Shown: one piece after another, positions 40,751 through 50,080 of the stretch
Layout of the letters: each line of letters starts with the position of its first letter
Position numbering within the stretch: position 1 is the first letter of the stretch
From: Microbacterium paludicola
GTDB taxonomy: Bacteria; Actinomycetota; Actinomycetes; Actinomycetales; Microbacteriaceae
NCBI RefSeq assembly: GCF_015235415.1
Contig: NZ_JADGLL010000006.1
Coordinates: 44,959 to 108,958, forward strand
Reading direction: 5' to 3'
DNA: 64,000 nt
Position numbers and translations under genes: made by a program
Notes under the pieces: model-generated
Told to the model about the DNA's origin: nothing
Databases searched by the model: none
What the model saw: only the letters and a program-made list of their open reading frames with translations

Positions 40751-41797
40751 TCAGGCGTGGACCCGGTGCGCCGCGCTGAGCGAGCGCGCGGCATCCGCTC
40801 CCACCTCGTAGCCGAGGCGAGGCGCGATCTCGGTGGCGAGCAGCTCGAGCGAGCGCAGCGTCATCTCGTGCGGCGCGTCGACCGAGTGGATCTGGAACGA
40901 CACGTCCGTCGACGCGGCGATCGCGCGATCCGCGGCGAGGGAGGCGGCGACCTCGTCGGGCGTGCCGATGTGCGAATCGGTCAGGCGCGCGAGGTCGTCG
41001 ATGTCCAGGCCCGTGGTGTCGATGCCGAGCATTCCCTCCGCGAGGTCGCGCAGGCCCGGCTCGGCGAGCTCGAGCACGCGCGTGCGGTTCTCCTCGTCCA
41101 CGACGACCGCCGTACGGGACGCGAGAACGCGGAACGGCGCCCCCTCGGGAAGCGCCTCGCGGTACGCGTCGATGATCGGAAGCTGAAGGTCGTGAAGGGG
41201 AAGGTCGCGCGCGTCGCCCGGACGCGGCTGGGTGCGCGAGAGCAGCAGGCCGTCGCCGTCGCGGCCGGCGCGGATGCCGCCGTCGACCGAGAAGGTCGCC
41301 TGCCAGATCCGGCGGTCGAGATCGCCCGCAGCGGGATAGATCCGCGCCTCGGTGCCGCGGATGCCGCGCCCCGCGAGCGCATCCCGGAACACCGCGAAGT
41401 GCTCGGCGAAGATCTCGCGGCGTCGCTGCGCGTCCCGGCCGAACGGCGCGAAGGACGACGGCGTTCCACCGGACGCGACGCCCAGCTGCACGCGCCCACC
41501 GCTCAGCGCGTCGAGCACGCTGGCGTCCTCCGCCGCGCGCAGCGGGTCGTCGATCGGCAGCGTCACGACGCCGGTCGCGAGCGCGATGCGCGAGGTCCGC
41601 TCGGCGGCGGCAGCGAGCAGCACGAACGGGGACGGCAGCCCGCCCTCCGTCTCGCCGAAGTGATGCTGGGCGACCCACGCCGAGGCGAAGCCGGATCGCT
41701 CGGCCTGCGCGATCTGCTCGAGCGCGAAGCGATACCGGTCGGCGGCCGGGGCGTCCTCCAGCAGTCTCGTGAAGAATCCGATGCGGGGGCCGGTCAT
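40751..41797 (-). CDS. Luciferase-like FMN-dependent monooxygenase (KPN_01858 family)
   Basis: 348-residue TIM-barrel flavin monooxygenase of the bacterial luciferase superfamily. It starts RIGFFTRLLED and carries FASAWVAQHHFGETEGGLPSPFVL and RIALATGVVTLPIDDPLRAAEDASVLDALSGGRVQLGV in pieces typical of the family. It matches a family I recall as TIGR04027, a putative FMN-dependent enzyme of unknown substrate. No flavin reductase is in the operon, so reduced FMN must come from elsewhere. Members of this superfamily oxidise sulfonates, thioethers or amines. ATG overlaps the stop of the upstream ATPase gene. Confidence 0.9.
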   Translation of the reverse strand: MTGPRIGFFTRLLEDAPAADRYRFALEQIAQAERSGFASAWVAQHHFGETEGGLPSPFVLLAAAAERTSRIALATGVVTLPIDDPLRAAEDASVLDALSGGRVQLGVASGGTPSSFAPFGRDAQRRREIFAEHFAVFRDALAGRGIRGTEARIYPAAGDLDRRIWQATFSVDGGIRAGRDGDGLLLSRTQPRPGDARDLPLHDLQLPIIDAYREALPEGAPFRVLASRTAVVVDEENRTRVLELAEPGLRDLAEGMLGIDTTGLDIDDLARLTDSHIGTPDEVAASLAADRAIAASTDVSFQIHSVDAPHEMTLRSLELLATEIAPRLGYEVGADAARSLSAAHRVHA

Positions 41798-43437
41798 GCG
41801 CTCTCCTCCTGGTGTGGTGTCGTGAGGGCGGGGCGGAGTGCCGCGCCGGGGATCGCGTCCAGCAGGCGGCGCGTGTACGGGTGCTCGGGCGATGCGAACA
41901 CGCGCGCCGTGGCGCCGTGCTCGACCTGCCTCCCCCGCTGCAGCACCGACACGGTGTCGGCGATCTGGCGCACGACCGCGAGGTCGTGCGAGATGAACAC
42001 GTACGTGAGCGACAGCTCGTCCTGCAGCCGCGCGAGCAGCCGCAGGATCTGCGCCTGCACGGTCACGTCGAGCGCGGAGACCGCCTCGTCCAGCACAACG
42101 AGCTCGGGCTCGAGGATCAGCGCGCGGGCGATCGCGACGCGCTGCCGCTGACCTCCCGACAGCTCGGCGGGACGGCGATGCGCGATCTCGGGAGCGAGCG
42201 CCACGAGGTCGAGGTGGTGCGCCACCCGCTCGGCGCGCTCCGCGCGCGTTCCGAGACCGAAGTTCTCGAGCGGCTCGGCGAGGATCCGCCCGATCGTCTG
42301 GCGCGGATCGAGCGACCCGTACGGGTTCTGGTAGACGAGCTGCGCGACGCGGCGGAAGGCGCGTGCGTCGTGCCTGGCTGTCACGTCGATGTCGCCGACG
42401 CGGATGGATCCGCCGGTCGGGCGGTTCAGGCCCGCGATGCTGCGCCCCGTTGTGGTCTTGCCCGATCCGGACTCGCCGACGAGCGCGTGCGTCGTGCCCC
42501 GCGCGACCGTGAACGAGACGTCGTCGACCGCGACGAAGGGCTGGGGTCCGGTGCCGCGGAACTCCTGACGCAGGCCGCGCACCTCCACGAGGGGGCGGTC
42601 CCCCGGCGCGGGCTCGTGCGGAACGCGCTCGACGATGCGGGCGAGCGACGGCGCATCCGCCAGCAGTGTGCGGGTGTACTCGGCGTCCGGCGTCGCGAGC
42701 ACGCGCGTCGACGGGCCCGTCTCCTCGACGCGACCGCCGCGCATCACGACGATCGAGTCGGAGTGATCGGCGGCGACTGCGAGGTCGTGCGTGATGAAAA
42801 GCACGCCGCTTCCCGATTCGGTGCGCAGCTTGTCGAGCAGGTCGAGCACGCGGCGCTGCACGGTCACATCGAGCGCACTGGTCGGCTCGTCGGCGATCAC
42901 GAGCTCGGGCTCGAGCGCGAGCGCGGCGGCGATCAACACGCGCTGACGCATGCCGCCGGAGAGCTCGTGCGGGTACTGGCGGGCGCGCCGCTCAGGGTCG
43001 TCGATGTCGACGCGCTCGAGCAGCTCGAGCACACGCGCCTCGATCTTCCTGCGATCCTTCCAGCCGTGGATCCGCAGTGCCTCGCTCACGCTCGATCCGA
43101 TCGTCGCGACGGGGTTGAGCGACGTGCCCGGATCCTGCGGGATCAGCGCGACGCAGCGCCCGCGCAGCCCACGCCAGCGGCGCTCGGAGAGGCCGACGAG
43201 CTCGGTCGCGCCGCTCCTGCGCTCGTTCAGCAGGATGGATCCGGCCGCGATGCGCCCGTTGCGGGCGAGCAGGCCGATCGCCGACTGCGCGACCGTCGAC
43301 TTTCCGGATCCGGACTCGCCGACGAGCGCCGTGGTCCGGCCCGGCTCGACGTCGAACGAGACGCCGTCCACGGCGGTGACCTCGCCGCGCGAGGTGCGGT
43401 ACGCGACCCGCAGGTCGCGGATCTCCAGCAGCGTCAT
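41794..43437 (-). CDS. Peptide-type ABC importer ATPase, two fused ATP-binding modules (DppD-DppF)
   Basis: 547-residue protein with two complete ABC ATPase modules. The first Walker A is GESGSGKST at residues 40-48, with LSGGMRQRV and DEPTSALD; the second repeats GESGSGKTT, LSGGQRQRV and DEAVSALD. Each has the oligopeptide-type C-terminal tail (YTRTLLADAP and PYTRRLLDAIPG). Separate DppD and DppF are fused here. It powers the importer formed by the next two permeases. ATG at 43437 overlaps the permease stop (ATGA). Confidence 0.94.
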   Translation of the reverse strand: MTLLEIRDLRVAYRTSRGEVTAVDGVSFDVEPGRTTALVGESGSGKSTVAQSAIGLLARNGRIAAGSILLNERRSGATELVGLSERRWRGLRGRCVALIPQDPGTSLNPVATIGSSVSEALRIHGWKDRRKIEARVLELLERVDIDDPERRARQYPHELSGGMRQRVLIAAALALEPELVIADEPTSALDVTVQRRVLDLLDKLRTESGSGVLFITHDLAVAADHSDSIVVMRGGRVEETGPSTRVLATPDAEYTRTLLADAPSLARIVERVPHEPAPGDRPLVEVRGLRQEFRGTGPQPFVAVDDVSFTVARGTTHALVGESGSGKTTTGRSIAGLNRPTGGSIRVGDIDVTARHDARAFRRVAQLVYQNPYGSLDPRQTIGRILAEPLENFGLGTRAERAERVAHHLDLVALAPEIAHRRPAELSGGQRQRVAIARALILEPELVVLDEAVSALDVTVQAQILRLLARLQDELSLTYVFISHDLAVVRQIADTVSVLQRGRQVEHGATARVFASPEHPYTRRLLDAIPGAALRPALTTPHQEESA

Positions 43438-44279
43438 GCGCGGTCCTCTCGTCCGATCGCCTGGCTCAGGCGGTTCGTCGCCAGCACGACGAGAGCGACG
43501 ACGGCACCGGGGAGCACCGTGAGCCACCACGCCGTCGCGACGTAGCTGCGGCCCTCGGCGATCAGCAGGCCCCACTCGGGCGTGGGCGGCGGTGCGCCGT
43601 AGCCGAGGAACCCGAGCGTCGAGATCTGCAGGATCGCGGAGCCGAGCTGCAGCGCCGCCAGCGCGATCACGGGCGTGAGCGAGTTCGGCAGGATGTGCCG
43701 CCACAGCACGCCGACGAACGTGCCGCCGGAGCCGTACGCCGCCTCGACGAACTCGGTCGAGCGCACGCTGACGACCTGCGATCGCGCAAGCCGCGCGAAC
43801 ACCGCGATCGAGGTCACGCCGACCGCGATGGCCGCATTCGTGGTGCCGAAGCCGAGCAGGATCACCACGCTGAGCGACAGCAGCAGGGCCGGGATCGCGA
43901 GCAGCACGTCGACGAGGCGCATCAGGATCTCCTCGAGCGCTCCGCCCACCGCGCCGGCGGTCACGCCGATCGCGGTGCCGGCGATGAGGCCGACCGCGAC
44001 AGCGACGACCGCGGCCGTGATCGACTGCGACGCGCCGTGCACCACGCGGGTGTACAGGTCGCGGCCGGTGGCGTCGGTGCCGAAGATGTGCGCGGCGCTG
44101 GGCGCCTGCAGCGCGACCCCGGACGACTCGGTGGGGCTTCCCGGCGCGAACAGTCCCGGTGCGAGAGCCCACGCGAGCGCGGCGAGGATGACGAGGATCG
44201 GGATGAGCGTGCCTGGCCGCAGCAGGGCGCGCCAGTCGATGCGGGCGAGGCCGCGCGGCACGGAGACGGCGAGCGTCAT
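43434..44279 (-). CDS. Peptide-type ABC importer permease, DppC type
   Basis: 281-residue permease of the oligopeptide/nickel group with six predicted helices, a first helix at PILVILAALAWALAPGLF, the conserved HIFGTDATGRDLYTRVVHGA and the coupling loop FVEAAYGSGGTFVGVLWRHILPN. ATG at 44279 overlaps the upstream permease stop by four bases; the longer open frame is a shadow of that gene. Confidence 0.93.
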   Translation of the reverse strand: MTLAVSVPRGLARIDWRALLRPGTLIPILVILAALAWALAPGLFAPGSPTESSGVALQAPSAAHIFGTDATGRDLYTRVVHGASQSITAAVVAVAVGLIAGTAIGVTAGAVGGALEEILMRLVDVLLAIPALLLSLSVVILLGFGTTNAAIAVGVTSIAVFARLARSQVVSVRSTEFVEAAYGSGGTFVGVLWRHILPNSLTPVIALAALQLGSAILQISTLGFLGYGAPPPTPEWGLLIAEGRSYVATAWWLTVLPGAVVALVVLATNRLSQAIGREDRA

Positions 44280-45250
44280 GCGACCACCTCCTTCTTCTCC
44301 GCAGCCGCTGAGCGACGCACGCCGGCTCCCCGTCGCAACCGCGGATCGAGAACCGGGTAGAGCAGGTCGACGACGAGGTTTATCGCCACGAACACGACCG
44401 TCGAGAGGATCACGACCGCCAGCAGCACGGGGGTGTCGCGGTTGGCGACCGCCTGCGCCGTGAGCTGGCCGAGACCCGCCCGCGCGAACACCGCCTCGGT
44501 GACCACGGCGCCGCCGACGAGCTCGCCGAACAGCAGGCCGGCCATCGTCAGCGTGGGCACGAGCGCGTTGCGCGCGACCGTGCGCCACAGCAGCCACGAC
44601 GTGCTCGCGCCTCGCGCCCTGACGACCGTGACGAACGGCTGCTCCCGGACCTCGTCGATGCTGCGCATGAGCACCTGGGCGAGGGGAGCTGCGATCGGGA
44701 TCGCGAGGGTCGCGACCGGCAGGATCAGCGCCTCGACCGGATCCGCGCCGATCACCGGCACCCAGCCCAGCCGGAACGAGAAGACCTGCACGAGCACGAT
44801 GCCGATCCAGAACACCGGCAGCGAGACGAGGAACGGCGGGATCCCCCGGAACAGCCGCCGCAGCCAGGTGGCGCCGCCGTACGTGGCCGTGAAGGCGATC
44901 GTGACCGCGAGGAACACGGCCGCCCCGAGCCCGAGCGACGCGAGGATGAGCGTCGGCGGGAGCGACGTCGCGATCAGCGCACCGACCGCGGCGCCGTTCG
45001 CCACGGAGTAGCCGAACTCGCCGCGGAGCACCCCCAGCGTCGAGTCGACGTACCGCTCGATCAGACTGCGATCGGCGCCGTACGTCGCCCGGATCTCGGC
45101 CAGCTGCTCCTGCGAGAGGCCGAGCTCCGGGCTGCCGAACCTCGCAAGCACCGCGTCGCCGGGGAGCGCCGCCAGCAGCAGGTACGCGACGGTGTACGTG
45201 AGGGCGAGGACGAGAAGCGCCTGCCCCACCCGCCTCAGGACGTAGCCCAT
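44276..45250 (-). CDS. Peptide-type ABC importer permease, DppB type
   Basis: 324-residue permease starting MGYVLRRVGQALLVLALTYTVAYLLL, the classic first helix of DppB proteins, followed by an extracellular loop with LGLSQEQLAEIRATYG and a coupling loop LMRSIDEVREQPFVTVVRARGAS. Its ten-base separation from the binding-protein stop and four-base overlap with the DppC gene place it in the same operon. Confidence 0.93.
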   Translation of the reverse strand: MGYVLRRVGQALLVLALTYTVAYLLLAALPGDAVLARFGSPELGLSQEQLAEIRATYGADRSLIERYVDSTLGVLRGEFGYSVANGAAVGALIATSLPPTLILASLGLGAAVFLAVTIAFTATYGGATWLRRLFRGIPPFLVSLPVFWIGIVLVQVFSFRLGWVPVIGADPVEALILPVATLAIPIAAPLAQVLMRSIDEVREQPFVTVVRARGASTSWLLWRTVARNALVPTLTMAGLLFGELVGGAVVTEAVFARAGLGQLTAQAVANRDTPVLLAVVILSTVVFVAINLVVDLLYPVLDPRLRRGAGVRRSAAAEKKEVVA

Positions 45251-45260
45251 CCGGCGCGGG

Positions 45261-46931
45261 TCAGCGGTCGAGCCACGCGGCGTAGAACCACGGGCGGCCG
45301 ACCGACTCGGTGGTGAAGCCCTGCACGTCGGCGCGGAGCCCGAACACCTGCGGCTCCTCGAAGATCGGCAGGAAGTACGCGTTCTCGGCGATGTGACGCT
45401 GCGCCGCCTCGGACGCGGCCTGCCGCTCCTCGGTCGTGGGAGCCGACGCGATCGCCTCGAGCAGCGCGTCGAGCTCTGCGTCGCCGACGCTGTCGTCCTC
45501 GTTCGAGCGGTTCAGCAGCGCGTTGCGGTTGTCGCTGTGGAACTGCGACTTGATCACATCGAAGTCCGCGCGGCCGACCATCGAGTGGTACACCTGGATC
45601 GTGTCGGCCGAGAGCGATGCCTCGGTCTGCGCGGCCTGGTCGCCGGGGAAGAGCTCGACCTCGATGCCGATCTGCGCGAGCTGCTCCTGCACGAGCGTGA
45701 CGACGTCCTTCGAGCGCGGCTGCGGCAGCGCCTCGTTGAACGTCAGGCTGAGGCGCTGACCGTCCTTCTCGCGGATTCCATCCGATCCGACGGTCCATCC
45801 GGCCTCGTCCAGCAGCGCGGAGGCCTTCTCGGGGTCGTACGCGTAGTACTCCGAGGTGTCGAGGTAGCCGAGGGCAGAGTGGGCGAGCGCGCCGGTCGCG
45901 AGCGGGTAGCTGTCGGAGAACAGCGTCGAGACGATCGCCTCACGGTCGACGCCGGCGATGATCGCCTGGCGCACCTTCAGATCGGACAGCACCTCGTTGC
46001 GGAACCGCAGGCTGAAGCCGTTGTTCACGCCGTTGGTGCTCGCCGAGTGAAGCGCGAGGCCGTCGGCCGCGAACTGCGCCTCGTCGGGCGCGTACACGTC
46101 GCGCGCGATGTCCGCCTGACCGGCGACGACGGTGCCGACGCGCACGCTGCTCTCCCCCGCGACCGTGTAGGTCACGTCCTCGAGAAGCGGGGCGCCCTGG
46201 TGCTCGAGCGAGGGCGGCGCCCAGTCGTAGTCCTCACGGGCCGTGATCGACAGCTCGGTGCCGATCTTCTCGTCCGAGATCACGAACGGACCGGATCCGA
46301 TGACCGTCGTCGCGTTGCCCGGGCCGAACTCCTCGTTCGTCTTCTCGAGCGTGGCATTCGAGACCAGGCCGGAGTTGATGGTCGACACCGCCTGCGCGAA
46401 GCCCGGCGCGGGAGCGGAGAAGTGGAACTTCACCGTGTCCTCGTCGACGACCTCGCCGTGGTCGTAGTTGTTGATCGCCTCGGACACGGGCAGCGCACGA
46501 TCGGTGTCGCCCTTGCCGTACAGGTCGAAGTTCTTCACGACGTTCTCGGCATCCAGCGGCGTGCCGTCGGAGTAGGTGACGCCCTGCCGGATGTCGAACG
46601 TGTACTCGGTCGCGTCCTCGTTCACCTCGGGCAGGTCGGTGGCGATCCACGGCTCGAGCTCGAGCGTCTCGGGGTTCTGGTACAGCAGGCGGTCGGTGAT
46701 GTTGTTCACGATGCCGCCGTTGGGGTAGAAACCGGCGGACGGCGGGTACAGCGTCGTCCACGTCTGCGGCTCGAGGTACGTGAGCGTGCCGCCGGCCTTG
46801 GGCTCCCCAGGCGCGGCTCCGGTCTCGCTCTGCGTGCCCGCCGCACAGCCCGCGACCATGGCCGTCACGGCCGCCAGGGCGATCGTGGCGCGAAGCAGAC
46901 GCGGGGCGCGGATGCGGGGGGTTCGGGACAT
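45261..46931 (-). CDS. Peptide-type ABC importer substrate-binding lipoprotein (KPN_01854-like)
   Basis: 556-residue family 5 extracellular binding protein with a lipoprotein signal: Arg-rich start, hydrophobic run and lipobox VAGC with C29. The mature part has GGTLTYLEPQTWTTLYPP, NNITDRLLYQNPETLELEPWIATDLPE and VTYSDGTPLDAENVV stretches of the peptide-binding group. It probably corresponds to the family I recall as TIGR04028, which co-occurs with the luciferase-like and CMD proteins of this operon. GAGGAG is placed eight bases before ATG 46931. It is the first gene of the nine-gene operon. Confidence 0.92.
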   Translation of the reverse strand: MSRTPRIRAPRLLRATIALAAVTAMVAGCAAGTQSETGAAPGEPKAGGTLTYLEPQTWTTLYPPSAGFYPNGGIVNNITDRLLYQNPETLELEPWIATDLPEVNEDATEYTFDIRQGVTYSDGTPLDAENVVKNFDLYGKGDTDRALPVSEAINNYDHGEVVDEDTVKFHFSAPAPGFAQAVSTINSGLVSNATLEKTNEEFGPGNATTVIGSGPFVISDEKIGTELSITAREDYDWAPPSLEHQGAPLLEDVTYTVAGESSVRVGTVVAGQADIARDVYAPDEAQFAADGLALHSASTNGVNNGFSLRFRNEVLSDLKVRQAIIAGVDREAIVSTLFSDSYPLATGALAHSALGYLDTSEYYAYDPEKASALLDEAGWTVGSDGIREKDGQRLSLTFNEALPQPRSKDVVTLVQEQLAQIGIEVELFPGDQAAQTEASLSADTIQVYHSMVGRADFDVIKSQFHSDNRNALLNRSNEDDSVGDAELDALLEAIASAPTTEERQAASEAAQRHIAENAYFLPIFEEPQVFGLRADVQGFTTESVGRPWFYAAWLDR

Positions 46932-47062
46932 GGTGGAGTCTCCTCGTGTACAGGGGCTGTGGCGCCAGTTCACCATGTCCATAGGGAGTCGTGCGCGGCG
47001 CGCTTCATGCGACGTCACACAGCGAGGGGGACGGCCGGATGCGCCCGTCGGCGCCCGGGAGT

Positions 47063-47716
47063 TCAGGCGTCGATCGTCAGCAGGATGCCGTCGTCGGTGC
47101 GCGTCGCCGACACCTGCCGCAGGTCGGCGACGGCGTGCGTCGGGTCGTGCGCGACGGCGGCCGCTCCCACCCCGATGACGCGCATTCCGGCGGCGCGCGC
47201 GGCCTGGATCCCCGCGTGCGAGTCCTCGAACACAACGCAGTCGGCGGGAGTGATCCCCAGGATCTCGGCGGCCCGCAGGAAGCCCTCCGGATGTGGCTTG
47301 CTCGCGCGCACGTCGTCCGCGGTCACGGCGATCTCGGGGACGTCGAGACCGGCGGCCGTCATGCGCGCACGGGCGAGCCCGAGGTCGGCGGACGTCACGA
47401 GCGCGTGCGGCGCATCCTTCAGGGCCCGCAGCAGGGCCGCGGCCCCGGGGATCTCGACGACGCCGTCGGTCTCGGCCGTCTCGCGTGCGAGCATCTCGCG
47501 CGACTCCGCGAGGTTGATCTCCACCGGCCGGTCCGGCAGCAGCACCGCCATGCTGTTCGTCGCCTGACGCCCGTGCACAAGCGCGAGGACGGCGTCCGGA
47601 TCCAGACCCTGCTTCTCGGTCCACTCGAGCCACAGCCGCTCGACCACGGCGGTCGAGTCGACGAGGGTCCCATCCATGTCCAGCAGCACGGCTCGCGCTT
47701 CGAGGGTGATCGTCAC
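47063..47716 (-). CDS. HAD-family sugar-phosphatase-like hydrolase
   Basis: 217-residue HAD phosphatase of subfamily IA. The nucleophile and acid/base [13 protein letters not shown] D13 and D15 in LLDMDGTLVDS; motif II is VTSADLG, motif III SKPHPEGF, and motif IV FEDSHAGI. This pattern matches glycerol-3-phosphate and sugar-phosphate phosphatases (GPP/DOG1 type). It stands 131 bases before the peptide-importer operon on the same strand and may or may not belong to it; no promoter between them could be called. The gene after it on the other strand is a VOC protein. Confidence 0.88.
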   Translation of the reverse strand: MTITLEARAVLLDMDGTLVDSTAVVERLWLEWTEKQGLDPDAVLALVHGRQATNSMAVLLPDRPVEINLAESREMLARETAETDGVVEIPGAAALLRALKDAPHALVTSADLGLARARMTAAGLDVPEIAVTADDVRASKPHPEGFLRAAEILGITPADCVVFEDSHAGIQAARAAGMRVIGVGAAAVAHDPTHAVADLRQVSATRTDDGILLTIDA

Positions 47717-47818
47717 ACCAGCACGCTACCCGGGTTCGCGACGGCCCCGCCCTTGCCGGTGTCGGCGGTGGGGAATACGGTGAGCGCGTCCACCCCGGAT
47801 ACGCGAGAGAGGTCAGTC

Positions 47819-48181
47819 ATGGCACACGGCGACGTCACCCACCTGGAGATCCCGGTCAACGACCTGGAGAGCGCGAAGGACTTCTACGCCGATCTGTTCG
47901 GCTGGGAGATCAGCGCGCCGCCCGGATTCGAGGAGTATCCGATGTGGCAGAACCCCAACAAGATCTCGGGCGGTGCGCTGACCCCGCGCGAGGACGGCTT
48001 CACGCAGCCGCGCTCGATCGTCGAGGTCGACTCGATCGACGACACGCTCGCCAAGGTCACCGCCAACGGCGGCAAGGTGCTCAAGGAGCGCGAGGCGATC
48101 ACCGAGACGAGCTGGTGGGCCCTGTTCGAAGACCCCGACGGCAACGTCCTCGGTCTCTTCGAAGGCAGCATGGAGGGCTGA
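47819..48181 (+). CDS. VOC-family (glyoxalase/bleomycin-resistance-like) protein
   Basis: Single-domain 120-residue VOC protein: VTHLEIPVNDLESAKDFYADLFGWE at the start (seen at residues 5-29), SIVEVDSIDDTLAKVTANGGK, and FEDPDGNVLGLFE at the end. GAGGT is placed five bases before ATG. It is a separate plus-strand gene between two minus-strand operons and converges on the CoA-binding gene. The substrate is unknown. Confidence 0.88.
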   Translation: MAHGDVTHLEIPVNDLESAKDFYADLFGWEISAPPGFEEYPMWQNPNKISGGALTPREDGFTQPRSIVEVDSIDDTLAKVTANGGKVLKEREAITETSWWALFEDPDGNVLGLFEGSMEG

Positions 48182-48194
48182 CCGCCCTCCGGCG

Positions 48195-48737
48195 TCAGCG
48201 CGAGAGCAGCTGGCGCTTCGAGCTGATCACGCCGGTGTCGAAGCCGGCGAGGTGAAGGCCGCCGTGGAAGCGGGCGTGCTCGATCTTGACGCAGCGATCC
48301 ATCACGACCGCGAGCCCCGCGGCCTCGGCGATCGCCGCGGCCTCCTCGTTCCACGACCCGAGCTGCAGCCACAGCGTCTTGGCGCCGACGTCGACCGCCT
48401 CCTGTGCGACGCCCGGGAGGTCCTCGTGGCGGCGGAACACATCCACGAGGTCCGGCACCACCGGCAGGTCGGCAAGCGACGCGTACGCCGGACGCCCCAG
48501 GATCGTCGTTGCCCGCGGGTTGACGAAGTACACGTCGTACGGCGAGCTCGACAGCAGGTAGGTCGCGACGAAGAAGCTCGCGCGCGCGGGGTTGTCGGAC
48601 GCCCCGACGATCGCGATCGACTTCGTGCGGCGCAGGATGTCGTAGCGCTCCTGCGCGCCCGGTCCGACCCACGTGCGCCCGGCGACCGGCTCCTTCGCCC
48701 AGGGCAGCTCGCAGGCCACCAGTCCGGCGTTGCTCAT
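48195..48737 (-). CDS. CoA-binding (YccU-type) protein
   Basis: 180-residue Rossmann-fold protein of the CoA_binding_2 family: SIAIVGASDNPARASFF is the nucleotide loop, with VYFVNPRATTILGRPAYASLADLP and MDRCVKIEHARFHGG later. Members bind CoA and are often found next to O-acetylhomoserine sulfhydrylase genes in actinobacteria. ATG at 48737 overlaps the metY stop. It may tie sulfur or acetyl-CoA status to enzyme activity; its exact job is unknown. Confidence 0.9.
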   Translation of the reverse strand: MSNAGLVACELPWAKEPVAGRTWVGPGAQERYDILRRTKSIAIVGASDNPARASFFVATYLLSSSPYDVYFVNPRATTILGRPAYASLADLPVVPDLVDVFRRHEDLPGVAQEAVDVGAKTLWLQLGSWNEEAAAIAEAAGLAVVMDRCVKIEHARFHGGLHLAGFDTGVISSKRQLLSR

Positions 48738-50080
48738 CGCGTGACTCCCGTCGCCTGCGTGAGGGCCTGATCCAGGTCCCAGATGATGTCCTCGGCGTCC
48801 TCGAGCCCGACCGAGATGCGGATCAGGTCGGCCGGGACCCCGGCCGCGACGAGCTGCTCGGGTGTGAGCTGCTGGTGCGTCGTGGATGCCGGATGGATCA
48901 CCAGGGTACGCGCGTCGCCGATGTTCGCGAGGTGCGACGCGAGCCGCACGGAGTCGATGAAGGTCTCCCCCGCAGCGCGGGCGGCGGCCGCGCGCGCATC
49001 GTCGGCGTGCTCGCCCGCGGGGTTCACCCCGAAGGCGAACACCGAGCCGGGCCCGAGCGGGAAGTACTTCTCGGCGCGCTCGCGGTGCGGGTGACCCTCG
49101 AGCCCTGCCCACGTCACGAAGGACACCCGCGGATCGGTCGACAGCCACTCCGCGACCACCCGGGCGTTCGCGACGTGCGCGTCGATCCGCTGCGGCAGCG
49201 TCTCCACTCCCTGCAGCAGGTTGAACGCGGCCTGCGGGCTCAGCGCGGGGCCGATGTCGCGCAGCTGTTCGCTGCGGAGCTTCGTGAGGAACCCGTACTC
49301 GCCGAAGTTGTCCCACCACTTGATGCCGCCGTAGGAGGGCACGGGCTCGGTCATCGTGGGGAACTTCCCGTTGCCCCAGTCGAACCTGCCGGCCTCGATC
49401 ACGATGCCGCCCAGGGTCGTGCCGTGGCCGCCGAGGAACTTCGTCACCGAGTGGATGACGATGTCGGCGCCGTGCTCGAGGGGCCGGGTGAGGTACGGGG
49501 TCGCGAGCGTGGAGTCGACCACGAGCGGCACGCCCGCGGCGTGCGCGACCTCCGCGAGGCCGGCGATGTCGGCGACCTCGCCGCCCGGGTTGCCGATCAC
49601 CTCGGTGTAGACGACCTTCGTGTTCGGCCGGATCGCGGCGGCGAAGTCGGCCGGGTCGCTCGAGGCCACGAACGTGGTGTCGACGCCGAACCGGCGCAGC
49701 GTGACGTCCAGCTGCGTGACGGTGCCGCCGTAGAGCTGCGCCGAGGCGACAACGTGATCGCCGGCGCCGACGAGCGCGGCGAACGTGATGAACTCGGCAC
49801 TCATGCCGCTCGCGGTGGCGACGGCGCCGATGCCGCCCTCGAGCGAGGCGAGGCGCTCCTCGAGGGCCGCCACCGTCGGGTTGCCGATGCGCGAGTAGAT
49901 GTTCCCGTACTTCTGCAGCGCGAACAGGTTCGCGGCGTCCTTCGCGTCGTCGAACACGAACGACGTCGTCTGGTAGATCGGCACGGCGCGGGCGCCGGTG
50001 GCGGCGTCGGGCGAGCCGCCGGCGTGAAGCGCGCGGGTGCGGAACCCGAAACGGTGCTCCTCGGATCTCGACTCGGTCAT
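48734..50080 (-). CDS. metY: O-acetylhomoserine sulfhydrylase
   Basis: PLP enzyme that makes homocysteine from O-acetylhomoserine and sulfide (or methionine from methanethiol). The 448-residue protein has the PLP lysine K214 in HSVTKFLGGHGT, YSRIGNPT near the start, and the C-terminal RISVGLEDAEDIIWDLDQAL. Length over 430 residues and the extra insert around GKFPTMTEP distinguish it from cystathionine enzymes. It is coupled at both ends by ATGA overlaps: acetyl-CoA synthetase before it, CoA-binding protein after it. Confidence 0.94.
   Translation of the reverse strand: MTESRSEEHRFGFRTRALHAGGSPDAATGARAVPIYQTTSFVFDDAKDAANLFALQKYGNIYSRIGNPTVAALEERLASLEGGIGAVATASGMSAEFITFAALVGAGDHVVASAQLYGGTVTQLDVTLRRFGVDTTFVASSDPADFAAAIRPNTKVVYTEVIGNPGGEVADIAGLAEVAHAAGVPLVVDSTLATPYLTRPLEHGADIVIHSVTKFLGGHGTTLGGIVIEAGRFDWGNGKFPTMTEPVPSYGGIKWWDNFGEYGFLTKLRSEQLRDIGPALSPQAAFNLLQGVETLPQRIDAHVANARVVAEWLSTDPRVSFVTWAGLEGHPHRERAEKYFPLGPGSVFAFGVNPAGEHADDARAAAARAAGETFIDSVRLASHLANIGDARTLVIHPASTTHQQLTPEQLVAAGVPADLIRISVGLEDAEDIIWDLDQALTQATGVTR

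Noticed and set aside
46932..46980. Possible leader peptide before the peptide-binding protein
   Set aside because: The small frame with a cysteine runs in phase into the gene without a stop, so it is only an upstream extension, and it lacks the usual leader pattern.
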